This document shows, piece after piece, positions 15,776-23,749 of a stretch of 43,651 nucleotides of DNA. Each line of letters begins with the position of its first letter. Position 1 is the first letter of the stretch. The translations under genes and the position numbers were made by a program. The DNA is from DASQFD01 sp035633255 (GTDB lineage: Bacteria > Actinomycetota > Actinomycetes > Actinomycetales > Dermatophilaceae), in the NCBI GenBank assembly GCA_035633255.1, contig DASQFD010000130.1:1-43651 (forward strand). The letters are read 5' to 3'. The notes beneath the pieces were generated by a model. The model saw nothing but the letters and a program-made list of their open reading frames with translations, had not been told where the DNA came from and made no database searches.

Positions 15776-15827
15776 CGGGCGTCGGCCCGCGGTGCGGTGA
15801 GGTGGTCGCGCCCGAAGGCGCGGGAGG

Positions 15828-15833
15828 TACCGT
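15828..15833 (+). promoter_or_regulatory. Leaderless -10 for the DUF151 gene
   Basis: TACCGT followed by six bases and the ATG at 15840. No ribosome site fits between, so a separate leaderless transcript probably starts inside the block. Confidence 0.55.
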
Positions 15834-15839
15834 GGGGCA

Positions 15840-16358
15840 ATGAAGACGCTCGACGTCCTCGGGGTCCGGGTGGAGATGCCGACCAACCAGCCCATCGTGC
15901 TGCTCCGCGAGCGCGGCGGGGACCGGTACCTGCCCATCTGGATCGGGGCGGCCGAGGCGACGGCGATCGCCTTCGCGCAGCAGGGTGTCGTGCCGCCACG
16001 CCCCCTCACCCACGACCTGCTCGTCAACGTCCTCGACGGGCTGGGCCACCGCCTCACCCGGGTGCGCATCGTCGCGCTGGTCGACGGGGTCTTCCACGCC
16101 ATGCTCGACGTCGACGGGGGAGCCGCGGCGGGTGGCACCGACATCGAGTCCCGCTCCTCGGACGCGATCGCCCTGGCCCTGCGGACCGGCGCCGAGATCG
16201 TCGCCGACGAGTCCCTGCTCGAGGAGGCCGGGGTCGTCATGGCCAGCGATATGGAGGACGACGAGGTCGAGAAGTTCAAGGAGTTCCTGGAGCAGGTCAG
16301 CCCGCAGGACTTCGACACCGGCGCGGCCGGGGACGAGCCGAGCGAGCGGCCGAACTGA
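15840..16358 (+). CDS. DUF151 bifunctional nuclease family protein
   Basis: 172 aa. The whole length fits the DUF151/BFN family: VLGVRVEMPTNQPIVLLRERGGDRYLPIWIGAAEATAIAFAQQG at the start, then HDLLVNVLDGLG, then SRSSDAIALALRTGAEIVADE. Plant members have been reported to have RNase and DNase activity; bacterial function is unproven. The C-terminus is acidic (EDDEVEKFKEFLEQVSPQDF), as in Rv1829 and other actinobacterial members. Gap of 64 bases from the MerR gene and its own leaderless -10 suggest partly independent expression. Confidence 0.9.
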   Translation: MKTLDVLGVRVEMPTNQPIVLLRERGGDRYLPIWIGAAEATAIAFAQQGVVPPRPLTHDLLVNVLDGLGHRLTRVRIVALVDGVFHAMLDVDGGAAAGGTDIESRSSDAIALALRTGAEIVADESLLEEAGVVMASDMEDDEVEKFKEFLEQVSPQDFDTGAAGDEPSERPN

Positions 16359-16373
16359 GCCGCTAGCCTCATC

Positions 16374-16390
16374 CTCAACCTGAGGGTTGG
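16374..16390. promoter_or_regulatory. Overlapping dyads, candidate MerR operator
   Basis: cctca-acc-tgagg (16374-16386) overlaps caacc-tgag-ggttg (16377-16390, approximate). Two nested inverted repeats upstream of a MerR gene, 50 bases before its -35, suggest an autoregulatory site. The link to MerR binding is inferred from position only. Confidence 0.45.
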
Positions 16391-16439
16391 TGTTATCGGT
16401 GGGGCGTGCGACACGCCTGTGACGAGACTCGACCGGTGG

Positions 16440-16468
16440 TTGACGTCGATGGGGTACGGGTCTAGCGT
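16440..16468 (+). promoter_or_regulatory. Housekeeping sigma-type promoter of the second MerR gene
   Basis: -35 TTGACG (16440-16445), 17-base spacer, -10 TAGCGT (16463-16468). Transcription would begin near 16475, giving a leader of about 115 bases before the GTG at 16591. Confidence 0.7.
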
Positions 16469-16590
16469 CACGGGAGTCGGAAACCACGCGGGTGTAGTCA
16501 CCCGGCTGTGATTCCCGGCCGTGGTGCCCTTGGCGCCGCGCCGCAGTCAGCGAGACGGGTCCGACGACGGTCCCGGCCGAAGGAGGCCCC

Positions 16591-17178
16591 GTGAGCGCCA
16601 TCGAGGAACCGCGCCGGACCCCGGTCCCTTCAGCGGCGCAGGGGCTGCTCTTCGACGACGACCTCCCCGCGCTCGACGAGGAGAGCGGCTACCGCGGGCC
16701 AACCGCCTGCCGGGCCGCCGGGATCACCTACCGGCAGCTGGACTACTGGGCCCGCACCGGCCTCGTCGAGCCCTCGGTGCGCGGCGCGACCGGCTCCGGC
16801 TCGCAGCGGCTCTACGGCTTCCGCGACATCCTCGCGCTCAAGGTCGTCAAGCGGCTCCTGGACACCGGTGTCTCGCTCCAGCAGATCCGCGGTGCCGTCT
16901 CGGTGCTCCGCGAGCGGGGCGTCGAGGACCTCGGGCAGATCACGCTGATGAGCGACGGCGCGTCGGTCTACGAGTGCACCTCGACCCAGGAGGTCGTCGA
17001 CCTGCTCGCCGGCGGCCAGGGCGTCTTCGGCATCGCGGTCGGCAAGGTGTGGCGTGAGGTGGAGGGGGAGCTCTCCCAGCTGCCGAGCGAGCGGGTCGAG
17101 GAGACGCCGGCGGGGGGCGCGGAGGCCCCGACACCCGGCGACGAGCTCGGCGCCCGGCGCGCCGCCCGCCTGGCCTGA
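16591..17178 (+). CDS. MerR-family regulator, Rv1830-like
   Basis: 195 aa. N-terminal arm LLFDDDLPALDEESGYRGPTACRAAGITYRQLDYWARTGLV leads into a winged HTH (GSGSQRLYGFRDILALKVVKRLLDTGVSLQQIR). It continues with a conserved helical half (LGQITLMSDGASVYECTSTQEVVDLLAGGQGVFGIAVGKVW) found in actinobacterial Rv1830 orthologues. Start GTG has aaggagg 6 bases upstream. No effector-binding Cys cluster. The C-terminal tail is Gly/Glu/Ala-rich and variable. It directly precedes the glycine riboswitch and gcvP, as in mycobacteria where Rv1830 lies close to gcvB. Confidence 0.87.
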   Translation: MSAIEEPRRTPVPSAAQGLLFDDDLPALDEESGYRGPTACRAAGITYRQLDYWARTGLVEPSVRGATGSGSQRLYGFRDILALKVVKRLLDTGVSLQQIRGAVSVLRERGVEDLGQITLMSDGASVYECTSTQEVVDLLAGGQGVFGIAVGKVWREVEGELSQLPSERVEETPAGGAEAPTPGDELGARRAARLA

Positions 17179-17234
17179 CGCCAATGCCCGACGCCCGCCT
17201 CGCCTGACGCGTGACGCCTGACGCCTGACGCCCC
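17179..17234 (+). repeat. Degenerate TGACGCC tandem repeat after the MerR stop
   Basis: The end of the gene (gcccgcctggcctgacgcc) is repeated imperfectly downstream as gcccgcctcgcctgacgcg, followed by a 7-bp tgacgcc repeat three to four times. It appears to be duplication of the 3' end of the gene including its stop codon; no function is evident. Confidence 0.6.
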
Positions 17235-17279
17235 ACGTCGCCGGCGTGTCCGGATGGTCGTCCTGGCGCGCTCGGCTGG

Positions 17280-17285
17280 TAGATT
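17280..17285 (+). promoter_or_regulatory. -10 box for the riboswitch-gcvP transcript
   Basis: TAGATT about 18 bases before the first helix of the glycine aptamer; a start near 17292 is consistent. No convincing -35 is seen. Confidence 0.5.
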
Positions 17286-17302
17286 CGGCCCTGCCGCTCA
17301 CA

Positions 17303-17432
17303 CCGTGCGGGAGAGTCCCCGGCTGGCCCGGGGCGCCGAAGGGGCAAACTCCCCGGAACCTCTCAGGCGCAAAGGACCGCACGCGTCAGGCACCTCTGGA
17401 ACCCGCCGCCGGGGACAGAGGGGGAGGCCCCA
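17303..17432 (+). promoter_or_regulatory. Glycine riboswitch
   Basis: Conserved aptamer strings are present in order: gcgggagag (about 17308), gccgaaggggcaa (about 17336), ctctcaggcgcaaaggac (about 17360), closing with gcac, which pairs with the opening gtgc. A further ctctgga...gacagagggg segment (17394-17422) makes a ghost-type second helix, so this looks like a single aptamer rather than a tandem pair. It sits 26 bases before the gcvP ATG, so control of translation initiation or of termination in the leader is possible. Glycine binding switching on gcv expression is established for this class. Confidence 0.92.
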
Positions 17433-17457
17433 GCCCTTCGCGCGCCAGGAGCCCCAC

Positions 17458-20445
17458 ATGACGACCACCGCGCCCCGCCCGTCCGGGACCGCCCCCGCCT
17501 CCGCCGGCGACACCGGCGACACCGGCACGGCAGTCGACCTGCCGCTGGACCCGCCCGCCGCCGGTCCCGACGCCGCCGAGCTGCCCGCCTTCGCCGCCCG
17601 GCACATCGGCCCGCGGGAGGGCGACGTCGCGGCGATGCTCGAGGTCGTCGGACGGTCCAGCCTGGACGACCTGACGGCGACCGCCGTGCCGGACGCCATC
17701 CGCAGCGTCGAGCGCCTCGCCGTCGAGCCCGCCGGGTCCGAGGCCGCTGCGGTCGAGGAGCTCCTTTGCCTGGCCCGGCGCAACACGGTGCGGACCTCCA
17801 TGATCGGCCTGGGCTACTACGGCACCCGCACGCCGGCCGTCATCACCCGCAACGTCCTCGAGAACCCGGCGTGGTACACCGCCTACACCCCCTACCAGCC
17901 GGAGATCAGCCAGGGCCGGCTCGAGGGGCTGCTGAACTTCCAGACCATGGTCGCCGACCTCACGGGGCTGCCCACGGCCGGCGCGTCCCTCCTCGACGAG
18001 GCCACCGCCGCCGCCGAGGCGATGACCCTCATGCGCCGCGCGAGCAGGGCGCCGAAGGAGGCCGTGCTCCTCGTCGACCCCGCCGTCTGGCCGCAGACCC
18101 TGGGTGTCGTCCGCACCCGGGCGGTGCCGCTCGGCATCGAGGTCGTGGTGGCCGACCTCAGCGACGTCGCCGACGCCGAGGCGATCACCACGGCTGCCGG
18201 CGGCCGGCCGGTCTTCGGGGTCCTCGTTCAGTATCCCGACCTGCACGGCCGGCTGCGCGACCATGCCGCGCTGACCGCGGCCGCTCACGAGGCCGGTGCC
18301 CTTGTCGCCGCGGCCGCCGACCTGCTCGCCCTCACCCTGGCCACCCCGCCGGGGGAGTGGGGCGCTGACGTGGCCGTGGGCACGACGCAGCGCTTCGGGG
18401 TGCCCATGGCCGGGGGCGGCCCGCACGCCGGCTACCTCAGCGTGCGCGCCGGGCTGGAGCGCACGCTGCCGGGGCGGCTGGTCGGGTTGTCCGTCGACGA
18501 AGCCGGCGCACCGGCATACCGGCTGGCCCTCCAGACTCGCGAGCAGCACATCCGGCGCGAGAAGGCGACCTCCAACATCTGCACCGCACAGGTGCTGCTC
18601 GCCGTCATGGCCAGCATGTATGCCGTCTACCACGGCCCGCGCGGGCTGCGCGCCATCGCGCTGCGGGTCCACGCCCACGCCGCCACCCTGGCCACCGCGC
18701 TGCGGGCCGGTGGCCTCGACGTGGGCGAGGGGCCGTTCTTCGACACGCTGAGCGTTCGCGTGCCGGGGCGCGCGGACACGGTCCTGGCCGCGGCCCTCGA
18801 GCAGGGGGTCAACCTGTGGCGCCACGACGCCGACACGGTGCTCCTCAGCGTGGACGAGACCACCGAGGACACCGACCTGGCGGCGGTCGCGCGCGCCTTC
18901 GGCGTCGCCGAGCCGGGCCCGGTGCAGGCGGCCGCGCCGCAGTGGCCGGAGCCGCTGCTCCGGACGAGCGGCTACCTCACCCACCCGGTCTTCTCCAGCT
19001 TCCACTCCGAGACCGCGATGCTGCGCTACCTGCGCCGGCTCGCCGACCGTGACTTCGCGCTGGACCGCGGCATGATCCCGCTGGGGTCCTGCACGATGAA
19101 GCTCAACGCCACGACCGAGATGCTCGCCGTGACCTGGCCGGAGTTCGCCGAGCTGCACCCGTTCGCGCCGGCGGACCAGAGCGCCGGCACCCGGGCGCTG
19201 ATCGAGCAGCTCTCCGCCTGGCTCTGCGACCTCACCGGCTACGACGCCGTGTCGCTGCAGCCCAACGCCGGGTCCCAGGGGGAGCTGTCCGGCCTGCTCG
19301 CGATCTCGGCGTACCACCGATCGCGCGGTGAGGACCACCGGCGGGTGTGCCTCATCCCGGCCAGCGCCCACGGCACCAACGCCGCCAGCGCCGTCATGGC
19401 CGGCCTGAAGGTCGTCGTGGTCCGCACCGACCCGCTGACCGGGAACGTCGACCTCGACGACCTCAAGGGCAAGGTGGAGCAGCACCGGGACGTCCTGGCC
19501 GGGATCATGGTGACCTACCCCTCCACGCACGGCGTCTTCGAGGACACCATCACCGACCTGTGCGCGCTGGTGCACGACGCCGGTGGCCAGGTCTACGTCG
19601 ACGGCGCGAACCTCAACGCGCTGCTCGGGCTGGCACGGCCCGGGCGCTTCGGCGCCGACGTCTCGCACCTCAACCTGCACAAGACGTTCTGCATCCCGCA
19701 CGGGGGCGGCGGGCCCGGCGTCGGACCGGTCGCCTGCCGGTCGCACCTGGCGCCGTTCCTGCCCAACCACCCGCTCGACCCGACGGCGGGGCCGGAGTCC
19801 GGTGTCGGGCCGGTGGCGGCCGCGCCGTTCGGCTCCGCCGGTATCCTGCCGATCTCGTGGGCGTACGTGCGGCTCATGGGTGGGGCCGGGCTGGCCCGGG
19901 CGACCGAGGTCGCGGTGCTGAACGCCAACTACGTCGCGGCGCGGCTGCGCGAGCACTACCCGGTGCTCTACTCGGGGGCGGACGGCCTGGTGGCGCACGA
20001 GTGCATCCTCGACCTGCGCGCCATCACCAAGGAGACCGGAGTGACCGTCGACGACGTGGCCAAGCGCCTCGTCGACTACGGGTTCCACGCCCCCACGATG
20101 TCCTTCCCGGTGGCGGGGACGCTGATGGTCGAGCCGACCGAGAGCGAGGACATGGGCGAGCTGGACCGTTTCTGCGACGCCATGACCGCGATCCGGCTCG
20201 AGATCGACGAGGTGGCCTCGGGCGCGGTGGCCGTCGAGGAGAGCGTGCTGCGGCACGCACCGCACACGGCGGAGTCACTGGCGCGGGAGTGGACCTACGG
20301 CTACGACCGGGCGCGCGCGGCATACCCGAGCGGGGTCGACCCCACGGCGAAGTACTGGCCGCCGGTCCGCCGCATCGACGGTGCGTACGGTGACCGGCAC
20401 CTGGTCTGCTCCTGCCCCGCCCCGGAGGCCTTCGAGGACGACTGA
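17458..20445 (+). CDS. gcvP: Glycine dehydrogenase (decarboxylating), P protein
   Basis: 995-aa homodimer-type P protein with both halves fused. The N-terminal half carries RHIGPREGDVAAMLEVVG; the C-terminal half carries the PLP site LNLHKTFCIPHGGGGPGVGP with Schiff-base Lys742. GSCTMKLNATTEM and QPNAGSQGELSGLLAI are further family signatures. It decarboxylates glycine and passes the aminomethyl group to lipoyl-GcvH. The ATG follows ccaggag at 7 bases and lies just after the glycine riboswitch, which decides the start over the longer upstream frame running through the aptamer. An Ala/Pro/Asp-rich N-terminal extension of about 40 residues is lineage-specific. Convergent with sbcC. Confidence 0.97.
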   Translation: MTTTAPRPSGTAPASAGDTGDTGTAVDLPLDPPAAGPDAAELPAFAARHIGPREGDVAAMLEVVGRSSLDDLTATAVPDAIRSVERLAVEPAGSEAAAVEELLCLARRNTVRTSMIGLGYYGTRTPAVITRNVLENPAWYTAYTPYQPEISQGRLEGLLNFQTMVADLTGLPTAGASLLDEATAAAEAMTLMRRASRAPKEAVLLVDPAVWPQTLGVVRTRAVPLGIEVVVADLSDVADAEAITTAAGGRPVFGVLVQYPDLHGRLRDHAALTAAAHEAGALVAAAADLLALTLATPPGEWGADVAVGTTQRFGVPMAGGGPHAGYLSVRAGLERTLPGRLVGLSVDEAGAPAYRLALQTREQHIRREKATSNICTAQVLLAVMASMYAVYHGPRGLRAIALRVHAHAATLATALRAGGLDVGEGPFFDTLSVRVPGRADTVLAAALEQGVNLWRHDADTVLLSVDETTEDTDLAAVARAFGVAEPGPVQAAAPQWPEPLLRTSGYLTHPVFSSFHSETAMLRYLRRLADRDFALDRGMIPLGSCTMKLNATTEMLAVTWPEFAELHPFAPADQSAGTRALIEQLSAWLCDLTGYDAVSLQPNAGSQGELSGLLAISAYHRSRGEDHRRVCLIPASAHGTNAASAVMAGLKVVVVRTDPLTGNVDLDDLKGKVEQHRDVLAGIMVTYPSTHGVFEDTITDLCALVHDAGGQVYVDGANLNALLGLARPGRFGADVSHLNLHKTFCIPHGGGGPGVGPVACRSHLAPFLPNHPLDPTAGPESGVGPVAAAPFGSAGILPISWAYVRLMGGAGLARATEVAVLNANYVAARLREHYPVLYSGADGLVAHECILDLRAITKETGVTVDDVAKRLVDYGFHAPTMSFPVAGTLMVEPTESEDMGELDRFCDAMTAIRLEIDEVASGAVAVEESVLRHAPHTAESLAREWTYGYDRARAAYPSGVDPTAKYWPPVRRIDGAYGDRHLVCSCPAPEAFEDD

Positions 20446-20497
20446 CCGGGGCGCCGCGGCGGGCGCGGGGAGTCGGAGGCGTCCGGCTGGCCGCGGA

Positions 20498-23400
20498 TCA
20501 GGCGGCCCCAGCCCGGCCGTCCGTGGCGGCGGCCGTGGCGGGAGCGGCGGCGGCGCCGGCGCCGGCGCCGGCGACGGTGGTCGAGATGGTGCTGCCGGTC
20601 GTGGTCTTGCGCACCACGACCTGGCTGGGGATGCGACCGCGCAGCTCCGGGACGTGGGAGACCACACCGACGGCGCGACCACCCTCGCGCAGTGAGTCGA
20701 GGACGCCGAGAACCTGCTCCAGGCTGTCCTCGTCCAGGCTGCCGAAGCCCTCGTCGACGAAGAGCGTGCCGATGTCCGCGCCCCCGGCCTCCTCCCGGAC
20801 CGCGTCCGCGAGCCCGAGCGCCAGGGCCAGGGAGGCCATGAAGGACTCGCCACCGGAGAGGCTGGAGGTCTCGCGCGTGCGCCCCGTCCACTGGTCCAGC
20901 ACGCGCAGGCCCAGACCGCCGCGAGCTCCACCGGCGGCGCGCTCGTCGGAGTGCTCGAGCACGTAGCGGCCGGCACCCATCAGGCGGAGACGTTCGTTCG
21001 CGAGGGCGACCACCTTCTCGAGGCGGGCGGCGAGGACGAAGGAGGTCAGCCGCATCCGTAGGGCGTTGTCGGTGCCGGTGCCCGAGACCGCGTCCGCCAG
21101 CGTCTTCAGCCGGAGGTGCAGGTCCAGGGCCGGCCCGAGGGTGGCGGCCCGATCCAGGACCGCCGCTGCGAGTGGGGCCAGGGCTCGGGCGGCCCGCTCC
21201 GCCGCCCCGGAGTCGTCCTTGGCGCGCAGCAGCGTCGTGCGGGCCTCGGCGGCAGCGGCCTGCAGGGCGGTCACGTCAACGCGCGTCGACCCCAGGGCCA
21301 CCGCGACGTCGGGCTCGCAGAGCGTCGCCTCCGCCGTGGCCCTGCGGCGGTCGGCGGCGTGGACGTCCTCGGCGAGCCGGTCGACCTCGGGTCCGGGCAG
21401 TGCGGCGGCTCGCGCCGCCCCGGCATCGCCGAAGTCGGTGTCCAGGGCCGCCGTGAGTGCCGCCTCGGCGTCCGCCCACCGCCGCGAGGCGTCGGTGTGG
21501 GCCTCCTGCGCCTCGGCGAGGGCCTGCGCGGCGCGGGCCGCGCGGACGTGCGCGCGGCCCGTCGCGGCGACCGCCTCGGCATCCGGCGCGGAGGCGGTCC
21601 GCGCAGCGGGTCGACCGGTGCCGCACGGGCACTGCTCGGCGTGGCAGGAGGCGAGGGCGAGTGACGCCGCGACGTCCCGGCGCTCCTGCCCGGCTGCCTC
21701 GTCCCGCCGCGCCCGGACGGCGACGAGCGCGCTCGCGGCTCGGTCGCGCTTCGCCGAGGCGGCGGCGAGCCGCTCGGTCGCGACCTCCAGGGACTCGTGG
21801 GACGCCCGCTCCTCCGCCAGCCGGGTCCGGGCCGACTGCAGGGCCGCCTCGGCGCCGGTCAGGGCCGCCTCCAGGCCGGGACCGTCCACGGCGCCGCCGA
21901 GGGCCTGCACCCGGTCCGCCACCGAGCGGGTGAGGGCGGCCACCCGCAGGTCGAGCGTCCCCGCCGCTTCCACGAGGCGGCTGGCCGCCGCGGCCGCGGC
22001 GGCCACATCCGCGGCCGACACCGACTGCTCCGTGCGGGCGGGCGCGGGGTGCTCGGCGGCCCCGCACACCGGACAGGGGTCGCCCGGCACCAGGCCGGCA
22101 GCGAGCTCGGCCGCCATGCCGTCGAGGCGGCGCGCTCGCAGGTCCAGCTCGCGTCCGCGGGCCGCCTGGGCCTGCTCACGCACGTCGGCCGCCTCCTCGC
22201 GCAGGAGGAGGAGCCGCGGCTGGTCCTCGAGCACCGAGCGCCCGACGGCCAGCCGGTCGTGGGCGAGGCTCCGCTCGGCGACGAGGGCGTCGAGGCCGAT
22301 GCCGACGGCGGTGACCGCCTCGACCTCCGCGCGGGCGGCGGCGACGGTCCGCTCGGCCGCCGAGCGCTCGGCGGTCCGCAGCCCCAGCTCGGACTGCAGG
22401 CGGGCGGCGTCGGTCTCTCGGGTCGCGACCACGACCGACCGCTGCTCGGCCGCCGCGGCCAGCCGGAGCAGCTCGGCCACGGTCTCGTCGTGCTGGCCGA
22501 TCGCCGCGGTGAGCGCGAGGGCGGGCTGCTGCTCGCCGTCCCCGTGGTCCAGACCGAGCACGGCGGCGGCGCGCCGGGCCCCCTCCAGGCGGGTGCGGGC
22601 ATCCTGCACCTCCGCCTCGGCCCGGTCCCGCGCCTGGAGGTGCCCCGAGACCTCCGCGGCGGACCGGGCGGCGGTCAACCGACGACGCCGGCCGGCGAGC
22701 TCCTCCGCCCGCTCGCCCAGCTCGGCCAGCACCTCGCGCGCGTGCTCGCCGCGCTCGGCAGCCGCGCCGCGGAGCCGGCCGGCCGCAAGGTCGGCGGCCG
22801 CCTTGTGCTCGGCGGTGGAGGCGGCGTCGAACCGGGCCATGGTGCCGGCCACCCGCCGCTGCACCGCCTCGACGAGCGCCTGGACCTGCGGCACCAGCTC
22901 CGGGCTGCCTGCGCCGGGTGGCGTGACCTCCGACGCCAGCGGCTCCGGCTCGGTGACACCCGATCCCAGCGGCTCCGGCTCGGTGCCACCCGATCCCAGC
23001 GGCCCGGGCTCGGTGGTACCCGATCCCGGCGGCTCCGCCTCCGTCACGCCCGACGCGGCCACGACCTCGCGCACCCGGGCGAGGTCGACCTCCAGGGCGG
23101 CCCGCACCTCCAGGGCGCCGGCCCCCGCCCGGCGCCGGGCCTCGACGAGCCAGCGCTCGACGTCCGCGTAGCGCTCGATGTCGAAGAGCCGCTCCAGCAG
23201 CGCGCGTCGCTCCTCGGGCGAGGCGCGCAGGAAGGCGGCGAAGTCCCCCTGGGGCAGCAGGACGACCTTGGCGAACTGCTCCTTGCCCATGCCGAGGACG
23301 TCGTCGAGGAGCGCGGCCGCCTCGTCGATCCTCGTGGTGACCGGCACGAGCTCCCCGCAGCGCCACTCGCCGAGCTCCACGGTGGCCGGAAAGGCCCGCA

Positions 23401-23719
23401 CCCCGTCGCCGCGCCTCTTGGGACGGCTGTGGGCGGGGGATCGGCGGATTCGGAACCGGCGCCGCCCACAGCTGAACTCCAGCTCGACCGACGGCACGAC
23501 GTCGGGGGCGGCGTGGTCGCTGCGCAGGCTCTTCGCGGACCGGGCCCCGGGGACGTCGCCGTAGAGCGCGAAGCACACGGCGTCGAGGAGGCTGGTCTTC
23601 CCGGCGCCGGTGGGACCGTGCACGAGGAACAGGCCCGAGGCCGCCAGGGCGTCGACGTCGAGCTCGACCTCCCCGGCGAACGGCCCGAAGGCCCGAGCCC
23701 GGAGCCGGTGCACCCTCAT
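20498..23719 (-). CDS. sbcC: Exonuclease subunit SbcC (Rad50-like ATPase)
   Basis: 1073 aa. Walker A GPTGAGKTS (35-43), VLLPQGDFAAFLRA after the first globular lobe, long Ala/Arg/Glu-rich coiled coils, a zinc-hook CPVC (Cys549-Cys552) at mid-length, the ABC signature SLSGGES (about 951), and Walker B LFVDEGFGSLDED (about 988). With SbcD it forms an ATP-dependent double-strand nuclease that opens hairpins and blocked DNA ends. Its ATG lies 30 bases after the sbcD stop, so they form an operon. Odd features are a 30-bp tandem repeat (residues about 224-263, repeats of TEPEPLGSG) inside the first coil and a low-complexity Ala/Gly/Thr C-terminus beyond Walker B. Confidence 0.96.
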   Translation of the reverse strand: MRVHRLRARAFGPFAGEVELDVDALAASGLFLVHGPTGAGKTSLLDAVCFALYGDVPGARSAKSLRSDHAAPDVVPSVELEFSCGRRRFRIRRSPAHSRPKRRGDGVRAFPATVELGEWRCGELVPVTTRIDEAAALLDDVLGMGKEQFAKVVLLPQGDFAAFLRASPEERRALLERLFDIERYADVERWLVEARRRAGAGALEVRAALEVDLARVREVVAASGVTEAEPPGSGTTEPGPLGSGGTEPEPLGSGVTEPEPLASEVTPPGAGSPELVPQVQALVEAVQRRVAGTMARFDAASTAEHKAAADLAAGRLRGAAAERGEHAREVLAELGERAEELAGRRRRLTAARSAAEVSGHLQARDRAEAEVQDARTRLEGARRAAAVLGLDHGDGEQQPALALTAAIGQHDETVAELLRLAAAAEQRSVVVATRETDAARLQSELGLRTAERSAAERTVAAARAEVEAVTAVGIGLDALVAERSLAHDRLAVGRSVLEDQPRLLLLREEAADVREQAQAARGRELDLRARRLDGMAAELAAGLVPGDPCPVCGAAEHPAPARTEQSVSAADVAAAAAAASRLVEAAGTLDLRVAALTRSVADRVQALGGAVDGPGLEAALTGAEAALQSARTRLAEERASHESLEVATERLAAASAKRDRAASALVAVRARRDEAAGQERRDVAASLALASCHAEQCPCGTGRPAARTASAPDAEAVAATGRAHVRAARAAQALAEAQEAHTDASRRWADAEAALTAALDTDFGDAGAARAAALPGPEVDRLAEDVHAADRRRATAEATLCEPDVAVALGSTRVDVTALQAAAAEARTTLLRAKDDSGAAERAARALAPLAAAVLDRAATLGPALDLHLRLKTLADAVSGTGTDNALRMRLTSFVLAARLEKVVALANERLRLMGAGRYVLEHSDERAAGGARGGLGLRVLDQWTGRTRETSSLSGGESFMASLALALGLADAVREEAGGADIGTLFVDEGFGSLDEDSLEQVLGVLDSLREGGRAVGVVSHVPELRGRIPSQVVVRKTTTGSTISTTVAGAGAGAAAAPATAAATDGRAGAA
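22931..23050 (-). repeat. Four 30-bp in-frame repeats within sbcC
   Basis: Units at 22931-22960, 22961-22990, 22991-23020 and 23021-23050 (plus-strand unit begins cgatcccagcggctccggct). The inner two are nearly identical and the outer ones have drifted. Each encodes a 10-residue turn of the type GVTEPEPLGS, Pro/Gly-rich and so unlikely to be coiled coil. The length is a multiple of three, so the frame survives copy change. Confidence 0.9.
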
Positions 23720-23749
23720 CGCGACCCCAGCTTCATCGCGAGCCCACCC

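Noticed and set aside
17386..20265. Open frame of about 960 codons on the minus strand opposite gcvP
   Set aside because: Antisense shadow of a GC-rich gene; no domain, no ribosome site, Gly/Arg/Val-rich composition.
23717..23740. Six-codon frame between sbcD and sbcC (ATGA overlap)
   Set aside because: Too short to support; arises from a tcgcgatga direct repeat.
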